Shown here: one piece after another, positions 8,981-16,811 of the stretch
Numbering within the stretch: position 1 is the first letter of the stretch
Layout: every line of letters starts with the position of its first letter
Assembly: GCF_003020115.1 (NCBI RefSeq)
Contig: NZ_PYFX01000004.1
Span: forward strand, 1-64,000
Source: Bradyrhizobium sp. MOS002
Lineage (GTDB): Bacteria > Pseudomonadota > Alphaproteobacteria > Rhizobiales > Xanthobacteraceae
Direction: 5' to 3'
Length of the DNA stretch: 64,000 bases
Position numbers and translations under genes: made by a program
Notes under the pieces: generated by a model
What the model was told of the DNA's origin: nothing
Databases searched by the model: none
What the model saw: only the letters and a program-made list of their open reading frames with translations

Positions 8981-9038
8981 GCGCTGCTGACGAGCCCAGC
9001 GAAGTCTGTCAGCAGCGCGGTCAAGAATCGGACCGCGC
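8981..9038. terminator. Overlapping hairpins between convergent genes (bidirectional terminator candidate)
   Basis: GCGCTGCTGAC (8981-8991) pairs with GTCAGCAGCGC (9008-9018), an 11-bp perfect stem. GCGCGGTC (9015-9022) pairs with GACCGCGC (9031-9038), an 8-bp perfect stem. The two share 9015-9018 and so cannot both form fully. They sit between the stop at 8974 and the convergent ppk2 stop at 9063. Confidence 0.65.
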
Positions 9039-9062
9039 TGGCCGTGCGGCCCGATCACTTCG

Positions 9063-9863
9063 TCAGTATCGCTCAGTGACGAAGTTCATCCCGCGCAGGA
9101 CCGCCTGGTCATTGTAGCGTCCTTTGTCGGAACGCTTCGGCAACTTCACCTTGTCCTTCTTGATCCGCTTGTGGGGGATAGCCTCCAGAATGTGAGCGAT
9201 ACAGTTCAGCCGTGCCCGCCGCTTGTCGTCGGACCGAATGATGTACCAGGGCGCGTCCTTTGTGCTCGTCTTCTTGAGCATCAGGTCGCGCGCGCGCGAA
9301 TAATCATACCAGCGCTTGAAAGATTCGAGGTCCATCGGACTCAACTTCCATTGCCGCACCGGATCATCGATGCGGGCGTTGAAGCGGCGCTCCTGCTCGT
9401 CCATCCCGACCTCGAGCCAGATCTTGATCAGGATGATGCCGCCGTCGATGGCGTACTTTTCCATTTGCGGGCAGAGGGCGAGGAAACGATCGTGCTCGGC
9501 GGGCGAGCAGAATCCCATGACATATTCGACGCCGGCGCGATTGTACCAGCTCCGGTCGAAGATCACGATCTCGCCCCCGGCCGGAAACTCCTTCATGTAG
9601 CGCTGGAAGAAAAGCTGCGTCTTTTCGCGATCCGATGGCGCCGGCAGCGCCACCACCCGGAATACGCGCGGGCTGACCTTTTCTGTGATCGCCTTGATCG
9701 TGCCGCCCTTGCCGGCCGCATCGCGGCCTTCGAACAGGACGATCACTCGAAGGTTGTTCTCCTTTACATAATCCTGGAGATGGCAAAGCTCGATCTGGAG
9801 CTTTTCGAGCTCCTTCTCGTAGTGCTTGCGCTTCATTCGTTCGGCAGTCTCGGCCTTTGCCAT
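9063..9863 (-). CDS. ppk2: Polyphosphate kinase 2 (PPK2 family)
   Basis: This 266-residue protein matches the single-domain PPK2 family along its length. It has a Walker A at FEGRDAAGKGGTIKAI (about 45-60), a Walker B-like FDRSWYNRAGVEYVMGF (about 102-118), and the lid-region arginines in RRFNARIDDP and KRWYDYSRARDLM. PPK2 enzymes transfer phosphate between polyphosphate and nucleoside di- or monophosphates in the cytoplasm, and class I members make ATP or GTP from polyP. It is the second gene of a two-gene operon with the 9891-10343 gene (27 nt gap). The shared FixK/FNR-type box at 10414 would make polyP-driven nucleotide regeneration a low-oxygen function. Confidence 0.93.
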   Translation of the reverse strand: MAKAETAERMKRKHYEKELEKLQIELCHLQDYVKENNLRVIVLFEGRDAAGKGGTIKAITEKVSPRVFRVVALPAPSDREKTQLFFQRYMKEFPAGGEIVIFDRSWYNRAGVEYVMGFCSPAEHDRFLALCPQMEKYAIDGGIILIKIWLEVGMDEQERRFNARIDDPVRQWKLSPMDLESFKRWYDYSRARDLMLKKTSTKDAPWYIIRSDDKRRARLNCIAHILEAIPHKRIKKDKVKLPKRSDKGRYNDQAVLRGMNFVTERY

Positions 9864-9890
9864 GCTTCGCGTTCCATTGCGTCGATTTGG

Positions 9891-10343
9891 TCAATCGCCC
9901 CAGGAGATGGTGACCCCGATGTCGCCGGGCACGCCGTCCGGGAAATCGATGACCTGATAGCCGATGCGATAGCCGCGCGGCTTGAGGTATTCGGTCCAGA
10001 GCTCGAAGATCTCTTTTGGAATTCCCGTCAAGGTTTTTTCCCAGCCTGCCTCCATCTGGTTGATCGCGCGGCCCTTGTCGGTGCACAGCGTATTCGGAAA
10101 GCGATAGACCTGCACTTCGGTCAGGCCGTTGCGAACCGCGCGCTGGATGACGGTCGAGGCGAGCTTGATCTTCTCCTCCTCGGATTTGCCGGACGGTTTG
10201 CTCAGCCGTTCGATCAGAGCGCGTTTCTCGGCTTCGGCCGCGGCGGCGAGGCGAACATATTCCTCAGCCTTTCTGGCTTCCTCGAGCGCGGCTTCCTTGC
10301 GGATTTGCAATGCGTTGGGAATGAGCTCATCAATGCCGGGCAT
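9891..10343 (-). CDS. Conserved hypothetical protein, coiled-coil N-terminus
   Basis: The 150-residue protein has no signal peptide or membrane segment. Residues 12-65 are a charged Ala/Glu/Arg/Lys helix, likely coiled coil (KEAALEEARKAEEYVRLAAA). Residues 66-150 form a compact mixed domain ending GVPGDIGVTISWGD. I do not recognise the family. It is first in the operon with ppk2, and its start lies about 77 bp from the centre of the FixK/FNR box at 10414. It is divergent from the DUF3302-like/HlyD pair. Confidence 0.75.
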   Translation of the reverse strand: MPGIDELIPNALQIRKEAALEEARKAEEYVRLAAAAEAEKRALIERLSKPSGKSEEEKIKLASTVIQRAVRNGLTEVQVYRFPNTLCTDKGRAINQMEAGWEKTLTGIPKEIFELWTEYLKPRGYRIGYQVIDFPDGVPGDIGVTISWGD

Positions 10344-10413
10344 GATTGTTACGTTCCTGGCTTGCTGTGGGAGTGGAGTCAGGACTAAGCTAGGTTTGGC
10401 GCCGTTCGGACCT

Positions 10414-10427
10414 TTGATTCATATCAA
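10414..10427. promoter_or_regulatory. FixK/FNR-type box, perfect, between divergent operons
   Basis: TTGATTCATATCAA is an exact TTGAT-N4-ATCAA palindrome. It lies 70 bp before the minus-strand gene start at 10343 and 76 bp before the plus-strand start at 10504. The position suits activation in both directions. Confidence 0.75.
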
Positions 10428-10503
10428 GCAATTTTCTCACCTGCGCGGCCACGGTAACCAACCGGCGCGCACACCGCCCTGATCCCTTCTGTGGAGGCGA
10501 CCA

Positions 10504-10935
10504 TTGAGCGAGCAAATTCATCCGTTGGCCCCGCATCATCTGCCGTTCTATCTCGCGCCGGGAAGCGGAACGGACGTGTTGATGGTTGTGATGGGAATCT
10601 TTCTGGTCGGCACCGTGCTCTGGGTAGGTACGCTGTATTGGAAGCTGCACAGTCTGCCCGAACGAATGGCGCACAAGTCGCAGAAGCTTCAGTTCGAGAT
10701 CGTGGCCGTGCTGGGCATCATCTCGCTCTTTACGCACATGCACATTTTCTGGGTCGCCGGCCTTCTGCTCGCGATGATCGACTTGCCAGATTTCGGCACG
10801 CCGCTGCGGAGTATCGCAGGCTCGGTTGAGAGGATCGCCGACGCCGCGCCCGGCGAGGGTCGCGAGCCCGAACTCCCCAGCTTGCCGCCGGTTGAGAAGC
10901 CGATCATCAAGGGGAAGGAGCACAGCCATGTTTGA
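10504..10935 (+). CDS. Small inner-membrane protein, DUF3302 (YiaW/YibI)-like
   Basis: The 143-residue product probably starts at TTG 10504, with GGAGG 6 nt upstream. It has two membrane segments (about 22-45 and 68-90) and a proline-rich tail. The central pattern LHSLPERMAHKS followed by GIISLFTHMHIFWVAGLLLA resembles the DUF3302 arrangement of E. coli YiaW/YibI. Those genes precede the HlyD-type genes yiaV/yibH, and here too an HlyD-type gene follows, overlapping by 8 nt. The family assignment rests on that pattern and context and is moderate. Confidence 0.7.
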   Translation: MSEQIHPLAPHHLPFYLAPGSGTDVLMVVMGIFLVGTVLWVGTLYWKLHSLPERMAHKSQKLQFEIVAVLGIISLFTHMHIFWVAGLLLAMIDLPDFGTPLRSIAGSVERIADAAPGEGREPELPSLPPVEKPIIKGKEHSHV

Positions 10936-12160
10936 GCTCATGTTCTGCTCCCTCCTGACTATCCTGCCGGACTACCTCTACCGCCGTTATGCCCAAGGCA
11001 AACGGTTCGGCAAGGAAATCACCTTCTTCTCCATCTGGTACGAGTTGCGATGGGGCATCACCGGCTGCTTGATGCTCACGGTGTCGCTGATCACCATGAT
11101 CTTCTACTTTCACCCGTCGACCACCTCGGCCACGCTCTATTTTCGGACTGTGCCGATCCTGCCCGAGGGCTCCGGCCGCGTCGCGGAAGTCAATGTTGGC
11201 TACAGCGAGGCAGTGAAGAAGGGTGACGTACTTTTCAGGCTGGACAGCTCGAAACAGAAGGCCGCTTTGGAGACGGCCACGCGCAAGATCGCCGAGGTCG
11301 ATGCCGCGATGACAAGCGCGGAAAACGACGTGGTCAAGGCTGAAGCGCAGATCCAGGAAGCCAAGGCCAGCCTTCAGCAGGCCAAGGACGAGCTGGACGT
11401 CAAGACGGAGCTGCAGCGCCGCAATCCCGGTATCGTCCCGCAACGTGATATCGAGAAACTGCAAGTCGTGGTCAACCAGCGGCAAGCCGGTGTGGACGCG
11501 GCCACCGCGTCCAAGACGTCGGCGACGTTGAGGCTTTCAACGCTGTTGCCGGCTGAAAAGGCGAGCGCCCAGGCGGCCTTGGCCGAAGCGCAGGTCGATC
11601 TGGACAAGACCTTTGTTCGCGCCGGTGTCGACGGCCGCGTCGAGCAATTCCTGGTCCGCACCGGCGACGTCGTCAATCAGCTGATGCGGCCGGCCGGCGT
11701 GTTGGTTCCGGAGGGTGCCGGACGGCGCGCCTTGCAAGCCGGCTTTGGCCAGATCGAGGCTCAGGTCTTGCAAGTCGGCATGGTCGCGGAGGCGACCTGC
11801 ATCTCGAAGCCGTGGGTCATCATTCCGATGGTGATCACCAGCGTGCAGGATTATATCGCAGCCGGACAGTTCCGAAGCGGAGAGCAATTGATCGAGGCGC
11901 AGAATGTCGCGCGGCCGGGCACGCTCCTCGCCTATGTCGAGCCGCTTTACAAAGGCGGCCTCGAAGGCGTCACGCCGGGGAGCAGCTGCATCGTCAACGC
12001 CTACACCAGCAATCACGAGGAGATCTCGGCCAAGGAGACCAGTACGAGCCGCGCCATTGCCTTGCATGTCGTCGACGGTGTCGGGCTGGTGCATGCGCTG
12101 CTGCTGCGCATTCAGGCGCTGCTGCTGCCGATCAAGACGCTGGTGCTCAGCGGGCACTGA
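10928..12160 (+). CDS. HlyD/EmrA-type membrane fusion protein (YiaV/YibH-like)
   Basis: The 410-residue product starts at ATG 10928 with AAGGAG upstream. It has a short cytoplasmic N-terminus and one membrane segment (about 39-60). A barrel-sandwich/biotinyl-lipoyl half follows (SGRVAEVNVGYSEAVKKGD), then a long alpha-helical hairpin (about 105-225, rich in Ala/Lys/Glu), the second lipoyl half (FVRAGVDGRVEQFLVRTGD) and a C-terminal hydrophobic stretch. Membrane fusion proteins bridge inner-membrane pumps and outer-membrane channels, but no efflux pump or TolC gene is adjacent. The only partner is the overlapping small membrane protein upstream, as in yiaVW/yibHI. Confidence 0.85.
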   Translation: MFELMFCSLLTILPDYLYRRYAQGKRFGKEITFFSIWYELRWGITGCLMLTVSLITMIFYFHPSTTSATLYFRTVPILPEGSGRVAEVNVGYSEAVKKGDVLFRLDSSKQKAALETATRKIAEVDAAMTSAENDVVKAEAQIQEAKASLQQAKDELDVKTELQRRNPGIVPQRDIEKLQVVVNQRQAGVDAATASKTSATLRLSTLLPAEKASAQAALAEAQVDLDKTFVRAGVDGRVEQFLVRTGDVVNQLMRPAGVLVPEGAGRRALQAGFGQIEAQVLQVGMVAEATCISKPWVIIPMVITSVQDYIAAGQFRSGEQLIEAQNVARPGTLLAYVEPLYKGGLEGVTPGSSCIVNAYTSNHEEISAKETSTSRAIALHVVDGVGLVHALLLRIQALLLPIKTLVLSGH

Positions 12161-12274
12161 ACGGGTTCGATCTTGGCTTGAATCGCACCAGTTCAGCAAC
12201 ACGCCCTAGCTGAGCCGGCGGACCGTCAATATGCCCGTGCGGCCGCCGAACGTCCGATCCATTGTGAGCGCCAT

Positions 12275-13594
12275 ATGGCCCCTGCGAAAATGCCGATCTG
12301 GCTTCGTTTCCTCGTTGTCACCAGCGCTGTCGTGCTTGTGCTTGGGGCCGGCCTGGCCGGCTACCGCTGGTATTCCCGCCCGACGACGTTGACCATCGCG
12401 GTCGGATCCTTGGACGGCGAGGCCACGCGTCTGGTATCGGCGTTGGCAAGCCGGCTTGCCGCCGTGAACGCCCCGGTGCGGCTCAAGCTGGTGGAAACCA
12501 CCAACGCGGTCGATGCTGCCGAGCAGTTTGCGGCGGACAAGGTCGAGCTTGCTGTCGTCCGCGGTGACGTCGGCGACCTTTCGCAGGCGCAGGCCATCGT
12601 GGTCCTCGCCCATGCCGTTGTCCTCTTGGTTGCGCCGCCGGGCTCCTCCGTTACCGAAATCTCTGGTCTGAAGCGCACCAGCGTGGGCGTGATCGGCGGC
12701 GACATCAATCGCAAGCTCGTCGATGTTCTGAGCGACGAATACGGTCTGGGACGCGCCAATGTGACATTCCGCAATCTCCAGCCGGCGGATGCGCGGCGTG
12801 CACTCGATGCCAAGGAGGTGCGGGCGATCCTGGTCGTCGTCCCTCTCGCCGAAAAATACCTTGGTCTGTTACGCGGCCTTTTTCTGCAGACGCCGAAGAC
12901 CGCGCCGGTCCTGCTTCCGATCGATGCGGCCGGTGCTATCGCGGAGAAGCAGCGCGCCTACGAAAGTTTTGACGTCCCGAAAGGGACGTTGCGGGGCTCG
13001 CCTCCCGTGCCGAGCGACGATCTGACCACGTTGCGGGTCTCCTTCTACGTAGTCGCGCGAAAAGATCTCAGCGCTGAGGTGGCCGGCAGTCTCGCCGACG
13101 CCCTGATGAAGGCACGCAGGGATCTATTGGGGGAATTGCCGATACTCTCTCAAATGACCGCGCCGAGCACGGATACGGACGCGTTTCTGCCGGTCCATCC
13201 CGGCGCTGCGGCGTTCTATAACGGCACGCAGCAGAGCTTCCTGGACGAATGGGGGAACATCATCTTCCTCGCGCCCATGATTTTCGGCGGCCTTATCTCT
13301 GTATTGGCGGCGGCCTGGAAATTTCTTCGCGTAGGTGATCCCTCGAAGGACGAACGGGGGCTGGACTTGCTGTATGCGTTGGGTGTGCGGATACGCAGGA
13401 CCGAGGCAGTAGCCGAACTGTCCGATATCGAGGCAGAAATCGACCGGGTTCTCCAGGCTCAGCGTGCGAAAGCCGCGGCAGGAGACGAGAGCGCGCTCGA
13501 TGTCACGACCTTGAACGTCGCCGCGCATCGCCTTCAGAGCCTGATCCATGATCGCCGGGTTTTGCTGTCCGCGCCCCCGGGCTCGAGCGCCTGA
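12275..13594 (+). CDS. TAXI-family (TRAP-type) solute-binding protein, membrane-anchored at both ends
   Basis: This 439-residue protein has an N-terminal membrane anchor (about 9-30) and a TAXI/NMT1-like periplasmic binding domain (about 35-320, LTIAVGSLDGEATRLVSALA). A second hydrophobic segment follows (about 333-350, IIFLAPMIFGGLISVLAAAW), then a cytoplasmic helical tail of about 85 residues with predicted coiled coil. Normal TAXI receptors are free periplasmic proteins working with a fused DctQM permease, and no such permease is nearby. The extra membrane segment and tail suggest sensing or scaffolding rather than transport; this is inference. It is 114 nt downstream of the HlyD-type gene in the same orientation. 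Confidence 0.82.
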   Translation: MAPAKMPIWLRFLVVTSAVVLVLGAGLAGYRWYSRPTTLTIAVGSLDGEATRLVSALASRLAAVNAPVRLKLVETTNAVDAAEQFAADKVELAVVRGDVGDLSQAQAIVVLAHAVVLLVAPPGSSVTEISGLKRTSVGVIGGDINRKLVDVLSDEYGLGRANVTFRNLQPADARRALDAKEVRAILVVVPLAEKYLGLLRGLFLQTPKTAPVLLPIDAAGAIAEKQRAYESFDVPKGTLRGSPPVPSDDLTTLRVSFYVVARKDLSAEVAGSLADALMKARRDLLGELPILSQMTAPSTDTDAFLPVHPGAAAFYNGTQQSFLDEWGNIIFLAPMIFGGLISVLAAAWKFLRVGDPSKDERGLDLLYALGVRIRRTEAVAELSDIEAEIDRVLQAQRAKAAAGDESALDVTTLNVAAHRLQSLIHDRRVLLSAPPGSSA

Positions 13595-13679
13595 GCGGCA
13601 CCGCTGGATCTTGACCGGATCGAACGTCCGGCCGCCCGTGGAATGAATAGCGCGGACTTCGAGAGAGCTCCATGTTCCT

Positions 13680-13693
13680 TTGATCTTGATCAA
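13680..13693. promoter_or_regulatory. FixK/FNR-type box, perfect, upstream of the DUF3300 operon
   Basis: TTGATCTTGATCAA is an exact TTGAT-N4-ATCAA palindrome. Its centre is about 64 bp upstream of the ATG at 13751. Activation at -41.5 would give a leader of roughly 23 nt containing the GGAGG ribosome site. Confidence 0.75.
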
Positions 13694-13750
13694 TAAAGGT
13701 CACTGATCGTCCAAGATGCTTGGCCCAACGAGGGTTTAAGGGAGGACGTG

Positions 13751-15406
13751 ATGCTTCGTTGCGGTGGGACTCTGATCGCGATGGCGCTACTCTTAGCGAT
13801 ACCCGTGGCCGCGGCAGCCCAAACCGCGGACACTTCGGCGGCCTCAGGCGGCCAAGTCCAAACGGTGGCGCAGCCGCCAGCGGCTGTCGAATTGCTCAAG
13901 CCCGAGCAGCTCGAAGCTCTGGTCGCCCCGATTGCGCTCTATCCGGACGAACTGCTTGCGAACGTGCTGGCCGCGTCCACCTATCCCTTGGAAGTCGTAC
14001 AGGCTGATCGTTGGCTGAAGGAGCGCAAGACTTTGAAGGGTGATACCTTGAAGACCGAAGTCGAGAAGCAGCCTTGGGATGACAGCGTCAAGGCGCTGGC
14101 CTCAACCGCCGAAGTGTTGACCATGATGAGCGACAAGCTCGACTGGACCAAGGCTCTGGGCGACGCCGTGCTGGCGCAACAGCCGGACGTGATGGATGCG
14201 GTCCAGCGGCTGCGGACCAAGGCCTTCGACAACAAGAAATTGGTGACCACCAAGCAGCAGAGGGTGAGCGTCAAGACCGAGGAAAGCAGGCAGGTGATCG
14301 TGATCGAGCCGGCGGCGCCGGATACGATGTACGTTCCGTATTACGAGCCTGCGACGGTTTACGGCGCGTGGCCTTACACCGAATATCCGCCGTATTACTT
14401 TGGCTATCCCTCCTATATCGGCGCGGGTATGGTCGCGGCTGGTCTTGCATTCGGCACCGCCTGGGCCATTGGGCGCTGGGGCAATTATTGGGGCGGCGGC
14501 TGCAACTGGGGCAACCGCAACGTCTATATCAATCATCGAACTACCAACGTCGGAAATGGCTGGCAGCACAATCCGTCGCATCGCCAGGGCGTTCGCTATA
14601 ACAACGCAAATGTGCAGCAGCGCTTCGGCGACAGCAACCTCAAGGCCGGTGCCGCCGACCGGATGGACTTCCGCGGTCGCGACGGACAGCAGGTCTTGAA
14701 GCCGGGTCAGGATCGGCCAGGTGCGGGAGATCGCGCAGGAGATCGTGCCGGGGACCGCGCAGGTGATCGAGGTGGTGACCGACAAGGCGCGGGGGATCGT
14801 GCCAAGGCGGGCGGCGATCGCGCCAAAGGTGGCGGCGATCGCGCGGCCAAGGGCGGTGGTGCCAAGAATGCCGGCGCAAAGAGTGCTGGCCCTAAAGCGG
14901 GCGGTGGCAAGGGCGGCGGCGCCAAAGCCGCGAACCGCGGTGGTGGCGGAAGCGCGCTGAACGTGTCGTCGGGCCGCTCGGCGGCCGCAGCATCGGCGCG
15001 TGGTCATGCGAGCATGGGATCGCGCGGCGGCGGTGGCGGAGGTGCGAGCTTCGCCGGCCGAGGCGGCGGCGGAGGCTTCCAGGGTGGCGGTGGCGGAGGC
15101 CGTGGTGGTGGTGGTGGTGGTGGTGGTGGCGGCGGGCGGCGCTCCGATATCGCGCTGAAGCACGACGTCGTTCTGCTCGGCCATCTCGCGAGCGGCCTTG
15201 GATACTACCGCTTCAGCTATATCGGCAGCGACAAGGCCTATGTCGGCGTCATTGCGCAGGAAGTCGAGGACCTGAAGCCGAAAGCCGTTACGCGCGGAGC
15301 CGACGGCTATCTCCGGGTCTATTACGAAAGGCTTGGTCTGAAATTCCGTACCTATCGCGATTGGCTCGAGAGCGGCGCGCGGATTCCTGCCGAGGTGACG
15401 CCATGA
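13751..15406 (+). CDS. DUF3300 protein with Gly-rich linker and C-terminal S74-like chaperone domain
   Basis: The start at 13751 has GGAGG 5 nt upstream; the GTG at 13748 is in frame but less well placed. The 551-residue product has a signal peptide (about 1-24) and a DUF3300 domain (about 45-215: LVAPIALYPDELLANVLAAS, VEKQPWDDSVKAL, DTMYVPYYEPATVYGAWPY). A hydrophobic Gly/Trp stretch follows, then a low-complexity linker (about 320-465) with AGDR tetrapeptide repeats and long glycine runs. The C-terminal domain of about 80 residues (SDIALKHDVVLLGHLASGLG, YVGVIAQEVEDLKP) resembles the intramolecular-chaperone/peptidase S74 domain of phage tailspikes. The stop overlaps the DUF2950 start (ATGA). 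The function is unknown; location is presumably periplasm or outer surface. Confidence 0.88.
   Translation: MLRCGGTLIAMALLLAIPVAAAAQTADTSAASGGQVQTVAQPPAAVELLKPEQLEALVAPIALYPDELLANVLAASTYPLEVVQADRWLKERKTLKGDTLKTEVEKQPWDDSVKALASTAEVLTMMSDKLDWTKALGDAVLAQQPDVMDAVQRLRTKAFDNKKLVTTKQQRVSVKTEESRQVIVIEPAAPDTMYVPYYEPATVYGAWPYTEYPPYYFGYPSYIGAGMVAAGLAFGTAWAIGRWGNYWGGGCNWGNRNVYINHRTTNVGNGWQHNPSHRQGVRYNNANVQQRFGDSNLKAGAADRMDFRGRDGQQVLKPGQDRPGAGDRAGDRAGDRAGDRGGDRQGAGDRAKAGGDRAKGGGDRAAKGGGAKNAGAKSAGPKAGGGKGGGAKAANRGGGGSALNVSSGRSAAAASARGHASMGSRGGGGGGASFAGRGGGGGFQGGGGGGRGGGGGGGGGGGRRSDIALKHDVVLLGHLASGLGYYRFSYIGSDKAYVGVIAQEVEDLKPKAVTRGADGYLRVYYERLGLKFRTYRDWLESGARIPAEVTP
15102..15129 (+). repeat. GGT trinucleotide run, about nine units, coding
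   Basis: An uninterrupted GTG/GGT run within the DUF3300 gene encodes nine consecutive glycines. It is flanked by further imperfect GGC/GGT units. In-frame length changes here would alter only the linker before the S74-like domain. Confidence 0.85.
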
Positions 15407-16320
15407 TGGGTTTGAAGTCGCTTCGTCTCGCGATCTTGCCGTCCATTATGGCGCTGGGGCTACTGAGCTCGCCAACCCTTGCGCAGCAGTCCTATCCGAC
15501 ACCGGAGGATGCGGCAGCGGCGCTCGCTGCCGCCGTCAAAAGCGGGCCGGACCGGGCCATCCTGAAAGTTCTCGGCAACGCTGCCGAGGACATCGTCTCG
15601 TCCGGTGATGAGGTCGCCGACATCGACATCCGGAAACGCTTTACCTCGATGTACGATGCCAAGCATTCGATCAAGGCGGAGGGTAACAAGAAGGCGATAC
15701 TGATATTGGGTCCGGACGACTTCCCGTTCCCGGTTCCGCTCGTCAACACCAAGACCGGCTGGGAGTTCGATACCCCCGAAGGCCGCATCGAAGTGCTCTA
15801 TCGCCGCATCGGCCGCAATGAGCTCGACGCCATCCAGACCAGCCTCGCCTTTGTCGATGCCGAGAACGAATACGCCGACAAGGATCGCGGCGAGGGGGCC
15901 GGTGTGTACGCACAGCGCATCGTCAGCACCGCGGGCAAGAAGGACGGGTTGTTCTGGCGCGACGACAGCGACCGGAGCCCGCTCGGCGAACTGGCAGCGC
16001 AGGCTTCGGCTGAAGGCTACAAGGCCGAGGAGGGCGCGGCGCCCTATCACGGCTACTATTTCCGCATTCTGAGGGGGCAGGGGTCGAACGCGCCAGGCGG
16101 TGCGCTCAACTATGTGGTCAAGGGCAAGATGATCGGAGGTTTTGCGCTGGTGGCCTGGCCTGCCGAGTATGGCAATTCCGGCGTCATGACCTTCCTTGTG
16201 AATCATGCAGGCGTTGTCTACCAGAAGGACCTCGGGCCTCGGACCAAGGTTGTCGTTTCCCGCATGACTGCATTCGATCCGGACCAGACCTGGAAGAAGG
16301 TCGATGGTGCAAAACCCTGA
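15403..16320 (+). CDS. DUF2950 secreted protein
   Basis: The 305-residue product starts at ATG 15403, overlapping the DUF3300 stop by 4 nt. It has a signal peptide (about 1-28, ending TLAQQ). The remainder matches DUF2950: YPTPEDAAAALAAAVKSG, DDFPFPVPLVNTKTGWEFD, GAAPYHGYYFRILRGQG, GFALVAWPAEYGNSGVMTF. DUF3300 and DUF2950 genes are often neighbours in proteobacteria, so they probably act together in the envelope, but no activity is known. Regulation is expected from the FixK/FNR box at 13680. Confidence 0.92.
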   Translation: MMGLKSLRLAILPSIMALGLLSSPTLAQQSYPTPEDAAAALAAAVKSGPDRAILKVLGNAAEDIVSSGDEVADIDIRKRFTSMYDAKHSIKAEGNKKAILILGPDDFPFPVPLVNTKTGWEFDTPEGRIEVLYRRIGRNELDAIQTSLAFVDAENEYADKDRGEGAGVYAQRIVSTAGKKDGLFWRDDSDRSPLGELAAQASAEGYKAEEGAAPYHGYYFRILRGQGSNAPGGALNYVVKGKMIGGFALVAWPAEYGNSGVMTFLVNHAGVVYQKDLGPRTKVVVSRMTAFDPDQTWKKVDGAKP

Positions 16321-16780
16321 GCGACGCACGCAGATCTTGCGCCGGCTTCTTTGTCGTCTGACACCCGTCGTACTGATCGCACTCCTCGTCCCGACGACCC
16401 CCTCGTTTGCGCAGGCGTCCGCCCAAGTCCGGATCAAGATCATAAAAGGCGGGCTGCTCTTGGGCGGCGGCGCTGGGAGCGGCGTGCTGACCTATCGTGG
16501 CCGCCACTATCCGTTCCGCGTCACCGGAGTGAGCTTGGGCTTTACCGCCGGCGTTACGGTTGGGCGGCTCGAGGGATGGGCGTCAGGCCTGCAAGAGGTC
16601 AGCGATTTTGCCGGTACGTACAGCTCGGTCGGTGGCGGGATTGCCCTGATCGGCGGCGTCAATGGTGCGCAGCTTCGCAACGACAGAGGCGTCACGATGG
16701 TGCTGCAGGGTCCAAAGGCTGGGTTGGAGTTTGCTGCCAACCTCGGCACAATCAGAGTCTCTCTGGGTGAGCGTGAGTGA
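16304..16780 (+). CDS. Small secreted glycine-rich protein, paralog of the 7879-8316 product
   Basis: The ATG at 16304 lies inside the end of the DUF2950 gene (17 nt overlap). The 158-residue product has a basic N-terminus, a hydrophobic signal segment (about 15-38, ending FAQAS) and a mature domain. That domain matches the earlier paralog block by block: KGGLLLGGGAGSGVLTYRG, HYPFRVTGVSLGFTAGVTVG, QGPKAGLEFAANLGTIRVSL. It is the last gene of the DUF3300-DUF2950 operon. Having one paralog at the end of each of two FixK-box operons suggests a shared envelope role. Confidence 0.8.
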   Translation: MVQNPERRTQILRRLLCRLTPVVLIALLVPTTPSFAQASAQVRIKIIKGGLLLGGGAGSGVLTYRGRHYPFRVTGVSLGFTAGVTVGRLEGWASGLQEVSDFAGTYSSVGGGIALIGGVNGAQLRNDRGVTMVLQGPKAGLEFAANLGTIRVSLGERE

Positions 16781-16811
16781 AAGGCGGAATGATCGTGACG
16801 GCCTCGTATTG

